From contig NZ_BSSV01000005.1 in the NCBI RefSeq assembly GCF_030161435.1, forward strand, positions 62,001 to 126,000: a stretch of 64,000 nt of DNA, written 5' to 3'. Below the pieces are notes generated by a model. It was given only the letters and a program-made list of their open reading frames with translations. It was not told the origin of the DNA and did not search any database. Made by a program: the position numbers and the translations under genes. How positions within the stretch are numbered: position 1 is the first letter of the stretch; each line of letters begins with the position of its first letter. The stretch comes from Thalassotalea loyana (GTDB lineage Bacteria; Pseudomonadota; Gammaproteobacteria; Enterobacterales; Alteromonadaceae). Shown one piece after another: positions 1 through 9,112 of the stretch.

Positions 1-965
1 TTGAGAAGAGTTTTTTTGTGCGAATAGAAAACACCCCACCGTTTCGCGGTGACGCTAAAGGGGTTGTAGAGAGAAACTTTAGGACACTTCAGGCAGAATT
101 TAAGCCATTTGCCCCAGGAGTGGTTACAGGCCCTACAGTTAAAAAAAGAGGTGGGAAAAACTATTGGTTGGATGGAAAACTAACCATTTCAGAATTTACC
201 GAGATCATTACGTCTTCAATAATTATACGTAATTTTGTAGATCCACTTACTAAGTACGACAAAAGCCAGGATATGCCTGCTGATTTACCATTAATCCCTG
301 CCCACTTGTGGAATTGGGGGTTACAGCATCGAACCGGACGCCTCAGAAAAGCAGACTCAGAAAGTTTACATATCGCTTTGCTACCAACTGAAAAAGCAAC
401 TGTTTCTGAAAATGGTGTTTGCTTATTTGGACTTTACTACTCTTCACCAGAAGTCCTTGCCGCAGGGTGGATGCATAGAGCAGACAAGTCTAACCGGCCT
501 AAAAAAGTAACCGTCGCTTACGATCCAAACTTTGCCAACGAAATTTACCTATTTCACAAGTCAGACTCTCGTGAACATTGGCTCTGTAGGTTAACTGACT
601 TGTCTCGTGAATATCGAAATAGCTCATTCTGGGAAGTTTGGCGCAAACAAGACATACAGAAAAAATCTGAAAGTCAGCTCCAGCTTAATTCAGATAGAAC
701 CCGTGCATTGCACGAAAAACGGGTCGAGGAAATTATATCTTCAGCGATTAAATCTACACCATCACCTTCTGCGACCAATACAGAGCGTATGGCAAATGTT
801 GGCAAAGCACGTTCCGAACAACTTGAGAAGGAGCGACAAAAGAGACGACCAACGACAAAAGAGTCTAACAAGTCACCATCTCAGGTGATACCCCTTAATA
901 GTCAAGATGACGATAATGAATATCCGGATTTTGAGGATGAGTTGTTTAATGGTGGGGATGATTGA
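1..965 (+). CDS. tnsB: Tn7-type transposase subunit TnsB (C-terminal part, cut by window start)
   Basis: The frame is open from the first base, so the N-terminus and the first two catalytic Asp residues lie outside the window. The visible part begins just before the segment GDAKGVVERNF, whose Glu fits the third member of the DDE triad of Tn7 TnsB. The rest resembles the beta-barrel and C-terminal region of TnsB, ending in a charged tail that in Tn7 contacts TnsC. TnsB binds the transposon ends and joins the 3' ends to the target. The stop overlaps the tnsC start (TGATG at 963-967), indicating translational coupling. The GTG at 18 is internal, not a real start. The assignment rests on remembered similarity to Tn7 and on the neighbours tnsC, tnsD and tnsE. 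Confidence 0.9.
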   Translation, partial: EKSFFVRIENTPPFRGDAKGVVERNFRTLQAEFKPFAPGVVTGPTVKKRGGKNYWLDGKLTISEFTEIITSSIIIRNFVDPLTKYDKSQDMPADLPLIPAHLWNWGLQHRTGRLRKADSESLHIALLPTEKATVSENGVCLFGLYYSSPEVLAAGWMHRADKSNRPKKVTVAYDPNFANEIYLFHKSDSREHWLCRLTDLSREYRNSSFWEVWRKQDIQKKSESQLQLNSDRTRALHEKRVEEIISSAIKSTPSPSATNTERMANVGKARSEQLEKERQKRRPTTKESNKSPSQVIPLNSQDDDNEYPDFEDELFNGGDD

Positions 966-2632
966 TGCAATTACCAAAACACTATGTAAAAGCTGTATAC
1001 CAAGAAACAGGCATCAGACAATACGACAGCAACCCATTCATTGAGGCTCTGCCCCCCATTTTGTCTGTCAAGCAGGCCGGCTCAAGCCTGAAAGGCGAGA
1101 TCATATATAAGCCTTCTGACCGACTGGCTGATGCTAAGGCAAGAATGCACATGGTCGTTTCATTACTGGATGATTATTTTCAGCCGCTGTCACAGCATGT
1201 TCTCCTGGAAGAGCGGATCGGTATGATGATACGTAGGGGGTATGTTGGTCGCAATTTATGCGATGGCTCACTTAATAAAAAGCTGCAGGAAGGCTATGAA
1301 CTGATAAAAGCAGATGGCTATCACCCGGTAAACTTTGCGACGGAGAAAACAACGGCGAGAAGTATGTCGTTAATTGGAATATCTGGTAGCGGAAAAAGCA
1401 CTTCATTAGACAGAATACTGAATACTTACCCTCAGGTTATTTACCACGAGTCGAGTAACTTTATTCAAATCACATACTTAAAAATTGAATGCCCAAACAA
1501 TGGTGATTTAGAGAGTTTATGTCTAAATTTTTTCAGTGCTGTTGATGGTATTTTAGATACTGATTACGAAAGACGGTATGCAAAGCAACGCCTTTCGGTT
1601 CCCAAAATGCTGGCGTTGATGCGCCAAACGGCAAATAACCGGGCAATAGGGGTGCTAGTTATCGATGAGATACAACGGCTCAGCCAGGTACGTTCTGGCG
1701 GTAAGGAGCAAATGCTGGAGTTTTTCGTTGAACTGGTAAACCAAGTGGGCATTCCTGTTGTTTTGGTGGGTACACCAAAAGCTCGACCTATCTTTGAGCT
1801 TGAACTCCAATCAGGGCGGCGAAGCGCAGGTTTTGGTTCAATATATTGGGAAACTATTCCGCAGCTGATTTATAAAAAAGGTAAAGGCCAAACTGACAAC
1901 TCAAACTGGATAAATTTTACCAACGACTTATGGAAGTATCAGTGGTTGAAACATGGTGATAATCCATTGACCGATGACATTCGTGACTGTTGGTACGACT
2001 TATCTCAAGGCGTGCTTGATATCGTTATGAAGTTGTTTGTTCTTGCACAGTTAAGAGCCATAGCAAATAAAAAAGAAAGGATAACTGTTGGGATAATGAA
2101 GTCGGTTTATGAACAAGAGTTAAAGCCGGTACATCCAATGCTTAATGCACTTCGATCCGGTGATGCAGACAGGATTAAAAAATATTCGGATTTACGAGTA
2201 ACAGATATTGATAAGAAAATTCTGGAACTCGGCAGTCAGATTATGTCATCAGCACATAAAGAGGAAGAAAACCTCTTTGGTGGCAATAACGAAGCTTTGA
2301 GGCTTTTCAACTTGATGCTTCAGCTTGATGAAAAATATGACAAAGATATATTAACAGCTCTCATTAAGCGCATTTTTAAGGAAAGCCCCCAGCAGAACTT
2401 TGCTGAGATGCTACCCATATTGATCACTTGGTATAACGAGCAACAGCGGGAGACTAAAAGTAAAAAGTACTCTTCCCCGAAAACGATGAAGCGTAAAGAC
2501 TGGCACAGCTTAGACTGTGAAGACTTACGTTTTGTATTTGATTACTGTGAGGCTGAGAATACCGATTTGCACGATAGCTTAGAGCAACGCAGTTTATTGT
2601 TTAACTTAGAATATTGGGTTGCGGGGTTTTAG
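965..2632 (+). CDS. tnsC: Tn7-type AAA+ regulator TnsC
   Basis: TnsC is the ATPase that links target selectors (TnsD or TnsE) to the TnsAB transposase. The 555-residue length equals that of Tn7 TnsC. A Walker A motif, GISGSGKSTS, lies near residue 140 and a Walker B motif, VLVIDEIQ, near residue 235. I chose the ATG at 965 because it overlaps the tnsB stop; a TTG one codon earlier is possible. The TAG stop at 2630-2632 overlaps the GTG start of tnsD, so tnsB, tnsC and tnsD form a coupled operon. No truncation or lost motif was seen. Confidence 0.93.
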   Translation: MQLPKHYVKAVYQETGIRQYDSNPFIEALPPILSVKQAGSSLKGEIIYKPSDRLADAKARMHMVVSLLDDYFQPLSQHVLLEERIGMMIRRGYVGRNLCDGSLNKKLQEGYELIKADGYHPVNFATEKTTARSMSLIGISGSGKSTSLDRILNTYPQVIYHESSNFIQITYLKIECPNNGDLESLCLNFFSAVDGILDTDYERRYAKQRLSVPKMLALMRQTANNRAIGVLVIDEIQRLSQVRSGGKEQMLEFFVELVNQVGIPVVLVGTPKARPIFELELQSGRRSAGFGSIYWETIPQLIYKKGKGQTDNSNWINFTNDLWKYQWLKHGDNPLTDDIRDCWYDLSQGVLDIVMKLFVLAQLRAIANKKERITVGIMKSVYEQELKPVHPMLNALRSGDADRIKKYSDLRVTDIDKKILELGSQIMSSAHKEEENLFGGNNEALRLFNLMLQLDEKYDKDILTALIKRIFKESPQQNFAEMLPILITWYNEQQRETKSKKYSSPKTMKRKDWHSLDCEDLRFVFDYCEAENTDLHDSLEQRSLLFNLEYWVAGF

Positions 2633-4146
2633 TGCTTGGTTTTCCTACTCCGTACTCAAATGAGTTACTCTACAGCACTATTGCGCGAGCCGGAGTACAT
2701 GATGGAGAAACCTCCCCAAAGCAGCTTCTCGATTCTATATTTGCAAACAGAAAAGTAATTGCCACTATTGATCTGCCCAGCCATATTCAAGACATAGCCA
2801 ACCAATATCCAAAAGCGTTAGGTTTAGACGCTAATAAACTTATTGAAATGCACACACTATGGCCCATTTATGCGCCTTTTATTCCTCGCGACCGCAGAAT
2901 TGCCATAGCTGGTTGGATGCGAGAAGATTCACAAGGTGCTGCTCATTTAGCTACAGGTATTGCAGCCTCTAGAGTTCAAGCCAAAAAAATATTACTGATG
3001 TGCCCAGGGTGTGTCCATGAACAAGAGCTGGCTCATGGAGAAGGGTTTTGGGACAGGCGATGGCATGTGCCTTTGGTTAAGTACTGCCCCAAACATGGAC
3101 CGTTAATAGAAACCGACATCAAGCTGAATGGAAGCCATCGCCACGCTTTTATGCCAATATCTGAAGCCAGCCAAGTTAATCAATTCTGTGAAATAGATGC
3201 GGATCTGCGGTTTTCAAGGCTTGCTTATCAGCTCTTTGATATCGAAAGGAATGATTACCCCAGCTATGAACAATGGTCGTTATTTTACAAACAGCTAGCT
3301 GTTGATTACGGTTTTCAGACCGGAAAGAGGGTTGAACATCAAAAAATAACTAGTCATTTCCAACATTACTGGAATAAGGATTGGCTTACGCTTAATGGGC
3401 TTGCCCCTTCCAATAAGGAAACTTCCTGGCTAAGAAGCATTTTCCAAAAACACAGAAAATCATTTAGTTTTGCCGAGCACCTCACAGTTATTGATGCAAT
3501 CTCCTTTACCGAACTAAATATTGAAAGGGCTATTGAACTGGCGTTGAGTTACCCCGTTAAACGATGCTCCCACAAAGAAATACCTCATGAACAGCCTGAA
3601 GCAATTCACCAGGATCAGAAAACATGGCTCATTTTATTAAATGACAATACACCAAAGGCAGCAAGGGCACTCCGGCCTGCACTGTATGCCAGGTTATATA
3701 GAAATCATTATCTCTGGCTAATGCAAGTAAACGCTCAAAACCACGCTATCACTACAAACACAAATAAAAGGGTAGATAGGGCAAGCAGAGATCGTAAAGC
3801 GGCAAAAGAATTGATGAAGGTATTTCAAAAGCTCGATGAAGATTTATCCATACCAAGAATGAGCAAGAGTTATTTACTTCAACAGTTATCCAATAAAGCA
3901 ACCATCGAGAAGAACTTATACCGCTTGCCACGAACCCGAACTTTATTGGAAAACTACTCAGAAAGTGTTGATGAGTATCAGGCCAGACGTTTGGTGCGAG
4001 TATTGATTTCAACAATCAAAAGCAAGCAGCCAGTTAAAGCATGGTCACTTCTTCGAGAAGCGGGCTTAAGTGATGAACGAATAACAAATATAGTTAAAAA
4101 ATTATTAGATGAGATTTTAGAAAATGATACGTGGCGCGATATATAA
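2632..4146 (+). CDS. tnsD: Tn7-type target selector TnsD (TniQ family)
   Basis: In Tn7, TnsD is the sequence-specific DNA-binding protein that directs insertion downstream of glmS. The N-terminus FPTPYSNELLYSTIARAG closely resembles Tn7 TnsD. A CCCH zinc finger, CPGC followed about 28 residues later by CPKH, lies near residues 123-155. The product is about 504 residues against 508 in Tn7, so this is a full TnsD and not the shorter TniQ of CRISPR-associated elements. The GTG at 2632 is preferred because it overlaps the tnsC stop and gives the Tn7-like N-terminus MLGFP; an upstream TTG at 2614 is less likely. The 3' end overlaps tnsE by 23 bases. The target was not determined because the right end is outside the window. 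Confidence 0.93.
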   Translation: MLGFPTPYSNELLYSTIARAGVHDGETSPKQLLDSIFANRKVIATIDLPSHIQDIANQYPKALGLDANKLIEMHTLWPIYAPFIPRDRRIAIAGWMREDSQGAAHLATGIAASRVQAKKILLMCPGCVHEQELAHGEGFWDRRWHVPLVKYCPKHGPLIETDIKLNGSHRHAFMPISEASQVNQFCEIDADLRFSRLAYQLFDIERNDYPSYEQWSLFYKQLAVDYGFQTGKRVEHQKITSHFQHYWNKDWLTLNGLAPSNKETSWLRSIFQKHRKSFSFAEHLTVIDAISFTELNIERAIELALSYPVKRCSHKEIPHEQPEAIHQDQKTWLILLNDNTPKAARALRPALYARLYRNHYLWLMQVNAQNHAITTNTNKRVDRASRDRKAAKELMKVFQKLDEDLSIPRMSKSYLLQQLSNKATIEKNLYRLPRTRTLLENYSESVDEYQARRLVRVLISTIKSKQPVKAWSLLREAGLSDERITNIVKKLLDEILENDTWRDI

Positions 4147-5713
4147 GCATATTGAAGATGACTCCAAAATTACCGGCATTGATTCATTATTTCGCGGCAT
4201 TGATCGAAAATTGTGGTCCATAAACCTATACCTTTCAGGAAAACAAGCAAATAGTCTCAACTTCAGTGCTGTACCTATATTGGCCAGGCGAAGAATATTG
4301 AACCCCACTCAACAACACAATAACAGTGGAAAAGTGTTCAAATTCACAATTTCAGATGCGCAGAACTGGCAGGTTGCAAAGTTGAATGACTGCCTTGCTT
4401 TCAAAAAAGCACCGAAAGGACAAGATGGCAACCAATATTGCTTCGTATCAGAAGAATCAAAACAAAAGATTTATATCCCACAGTTGGAAATGGCGCGCGT
4501 ACTCTTTTATCACGATCCATATATGGCACGATTAAGTCTTCAACATAATGCATTGGCTGAAGATTTCTATGTTGAGTTAAAGACGCGCAACCCGACAATA
4601 TATGTCCGAGACGGTACTGAATACCCTTTGCATTACTTCAACCGAGACGACAATAGACGTTTTCTTAGCTGGGTTTTGATGGATAAGCATGCTCGCCAGT
4701 CCTTTGAAAGCATAAGCATTAATTTGCTAACCCAGCATTATCGCCGTGGAAATTATGATTTCTGGAATTTTCAGTTCTCTCCGCCTCCATTAAACGTGGT
4801 AGAGCTTGAAGTGACAGGCTGGCAAGATTTTGAGTCTAAAAGCTTCTTGGTTTGGGAAATTAGAAGTGTAAGTGGTTTGGCTTCAAGCGTTACTGGTGAA
4901 GTTGACATAGTTCACCCAAAGTATGAGCGTAGCGTGGGCGGTAAATCGATCAAAGGCGATGTTGGCCGAGGTCAGGCTCCTGATGAATACGAGCTGGATG
5001 ATGATGAATTATCAGACACAGATAAAGCAACTGTGAATCTGCTGTCCGACAGGGTTGCCATTAAGTTTAAAGACCCATTTATTACCAACAGGGTTAATCA
5101 AAAAACAAAGCCAGTAAAAAACATTACTGGCGAGGGCGAAAAAGAAATACTGGATAAAGAGTTAAGTGCTAATGAAAAAGAGGTAACCGGCAACTTGGCC
5201 GGCGGGGTATGGAATAACCTGGACGATCAAACCGACGATGCACACCTTTACCTCAGTAAGTTTCAATCATTTCTAAACATGGTTGAAGTCCTTCAATCTG
5301 CTCATGGTTTTTCAATAAGAAACAAGACAACAGTAAAACTCCCCAAACTTGGTGATGGAAAGAAACATTGGCTAGCTGACTCTCAGAATCCGCGCTGTCT
5401 CGCGATTGTTGAACTAATTTACAGTGGTCAACAAATCACATTGCTTGAAGTCGACACTTCAGATGGTGCAGCTAAACTGTCCACAATGATGCTCAAAACC
5501 GCCAAGGAAGGTTGGGCGATGGATAATATCGAGAACATAAAGCTTGGAGTTATGAAAAAGTCATTAGGTTGGCCAACCGCCTTATTCGAACAGTGGTTAA
5601 CGAAGAGTGGATTTTCAGGTATCCCACACCCAAAATCAAAACACTCTGGATTATTGCCTCCGGAAGAGATTGCGCCCTGGGCGCAGCGCTTTGTTAATTG
5701 GATTAAATGTTAA
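4124..5713 (+). CDS. tnsE: Tn7-type target selector TnsE
   Basis: In Tn7, TnsE binds DNA structures and the sliding clamp and directs insertion into lagging-strand templates, especially on conjugating plasmids. The 529-residue product matches the length of Tn7 TnsE (538). It shares family stretches such as YIPQLEMARVLF near residue 125, LLEVDTSDGAAKLST near residue 445 and GVMKKSLGWPTALFEQ near residue 485, the last two in the conserved C-terminal domain. Residues about 280-370 are acidic and low in complexity, as in Tn7. The start at 4124 lies inside tnsD, so it is probably the last gene of the coupled tns operon. Having both TnsD and TnsE makes this a classical two-pathway Tn7 relative. Confidence 0.92.
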   Translation: MIRGAIYKHIEDDSKITGIDSLFRGIDRKLWSINLYLSGKQANSLNFSAVPILARRRILNPTQQHNNSGKVFKFTISDAQNWQVAKLNDCLAFKKAPKGQDGNQYCFVSEESKQKIYIPQLEMARVLFYHDPYMARLSLQHNALAEDFYVELKTRNPTIYVRDGTEYPLHYFNRDDNRRFLSWVLMDKHARQSFESISINLLTQHYRRGNYDFWNFQFSPPPLNVVELEVTGWQDFESKSFLVWEIRSVSGLASSVTGEVDIVHPKYERSVGGKSIKGDVGRGQAPDEYELDDDELSDTDKATVNLLSDRVAIKFKDPFITNRVNQKTKPVKNITGEGEKEILDKELSANEKEVTGNLAGGVWNNLDDQTDDAHLYLSKFQSFLNMVEVLQSAHGFSIRNKTTVKLPKLGDGKKHWLADSQNPRCLAIVELIYSGQQITLLEVDTSDGAAKLSTMMLKTAKEGWAMDNIENIKLGVMKKSLGWPTALFEQWLTKSGFSGIPHPKSKHSGLLPPEEIAPWAQRFVNWIKC

Positions 5714-6119
5714 TCAAATATACTTATATTATATCCGGACAAACTTGAATAAATTTGTAATAAAAAATTAACATACTCTTTATTAATCTAATTTCCGGCG
5801 CCTCTACAATGACAACACTATCTGTTCTTATAGGAAAGGAAAAAACAATACTCGTTTTTTACAATCATCGCCTAAAAGCGATATTGAAGAAGTTGAAACC
5901 CCAATCAACTTTGCTCAAGAATATGTGAAATCAGCATCAAAGGGCTGGCTAACACCTCAACCTCTCCACCAAAAAGTCAGCGAGTATTCTCAGAACTGAC
6001 TTACAAATTATTTGCAATGACAGATGTTGGAAAATTGCACATCGGCTACCCAGCCAATTGCATAAAGTCGAGCCACTGCAAATCGCCAGTAATCATCAGA
6101 CTGCTCATGGAGATAGATT
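5714..6119 (+). other. Non-coding stretch between tnsE and the CRISPR-like repeats
   Basis: No gene is recognised here. A short open stretch around 5850-5998 (ends PLHQKVSEYSQN, then stop) and another from 5998 to 6136 have amino-acid-like composition but no start, no ribosome site and no recognised family. They could be gene debris or leader DNA for the repeats that follow. Confidence 0.5.
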
Positions 6120-6205
6120 GTTACCTGCCGCATAGGCAGTTGAGAAAAGCTCTGGAAGTGAGCATCAGTAACAGACAACACCCTGCCGAATAGGCAGATA
6201 TATTT
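6120..6205 (+). CRISPR. Solitary type I-F-like mini-CRISPR (two repeats, one spacer)
   Basis: Repeat 1 (6120-6147, 28 nt) has the core CTGCCGCATAGGCAG flanked by GTTAC and TTGAGAAA. By my comparison it differs from the common type I-F repeat at 5 of 28 positions. The core folds into the 5-bp stem and 5-nt loop (CTGCC/GGCAG) that Cas6f binds and cuts. Repeat 2 (about 6178-6205) keeps the core with one loop change (CTGCCGAATAGGCAG) but its flanks have diverged. The segment between (6148-6177) is 30 nt, close to the usual 32 nt of I-F spacers; the cores start 58 bases apart, not 60. A terminator follows on the same strand. No cas gene is in view. It could be a minimal guide array, a relic of an I-F3 CRISPR-transposon, or a solitary-repeat RNA anti-CRISPR. 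Confidence 0.75.
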
Positions 6206-6224
6206 TAAAAGCTTATTATAAATG

Positions 6225-6268
6225 ACCGTAGTTTTACCTTTTCTTAAGGTGCTACGGTTTCTTTTTTG
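6225..6268 (+). terminator. Rho-independent terminator after the mini-CRISPR
   Basis: ACCGTAG (6225-6231) pairs with CTACGGT (6252-6258), and an inner stem ACCTT/AAGGT (6236-6240 and 6246-6250) extends the hairpin. A T-rich run follows on the + strand. It would end a transcript that carries the repeats and the spacer. Confidence 0.65.
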
Positions 6269-6272
6269 TAAA

Positions 6273-6404
6273 TGACAGCTTATGGTTCAATTTAGTGGTT
6301 TTATGACAACTTATGGTTCAAAAGTGGAAAAGTACGATTTTTTAACTTGTTGGAAAATAAGGTATTAAATTTTTATATGACGACAAGTTATGGTTCACGC
6401 GACA
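6273..6404 (-). mobile_element. Tn7-like transposon left end with three TnsB-type sites
   Basis: Three directly repeated sites lie at 6273-6289 (TGACAGCTTATGGTTCA), 6304-6320 (TGACAACTTATGGTTCA) and 6381-6397 (CGACAAGTTATGGTTCA). Read inward on the minus strand, the end begins TGTCGCGTGAACCATAAC: a TGT terminus, then a site starting at the ninth base. The AACCATAAGTTG core is the same as I remember for TnsB sites of the V. cholerae element Tn6677, with the same 8-base offset. I therefore place the last transposon base at 6404, with AATGG (6405-6409) as the predicted 5-bp target duplication. The copy at the right end is outside the window, so this was not confirmed. Confidence 0.8.
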
Positions 6405-6415
6405 AATGGACTCTG

Positions 6416-8863
<2,448 letters not shown>

Positions 8864-8982
8864 AGTAACCCTCAAATTCTGACTGCTTTCGCGGCCACTG
8901 TGTAATTTTATTCGATAAACAAACATATCCTCGCTTATTTATATCATAGATAAAACCTAATGTGTGATTATTAATACCATAC

Positions 8983-8999
8983 TATTTGTATGATAAATA
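8983..8999 (-). promoter_or_regulatory. Candidate operator between the GH63 gene and the TonB receptor gene
   Basis: On the minus strand this reads TATTTATCATACAAATA, matching three other sites in the galactoside island at 15-16 of 17 positions. It lies between two divergent genes and could control both. CATAC and GTATG (8978-8982 and 8988-8992) form an inverted repeat across it. The likely binder is the FadR-type regulator at 21101-21820. Confidence 0.65.
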
Positions 9000-9112
9000 T
9001 TGTAATTGGTTTTTTGACGTTATAGTATGAAATGAGTCGATTAAAAAATCGGCTAAAAATAATTTGATAGAAAAAACGGAACATGAATGGCGAGTCTGTC
9101 AGGGGATATAAA

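Noticed and set aside
5850-6136. A cas6 or other gene remnant just before the CRISPR repeats
   Set aside because: Short open stretches occur in two frames, but no motif or start is recognised, so no function is assigned.
6148-6177. Spacer matching the flanking GH63 gene, implying guided insertion
   Set aside because: Comparing by eye with 6405-6520 on both strands gives only an 8-base match (GTAACAGA), as expected by chance.
1-6404. A full CRISPR-guided (I-F3) Tn7 transposon
   Set aside because: No cas8, cas7, cas6 or short TniQ gene is visible, and TnsD and TnsE are both present. Only the mini-CRISPR points to such a system, so I kept it as a possible relic or adaptation.
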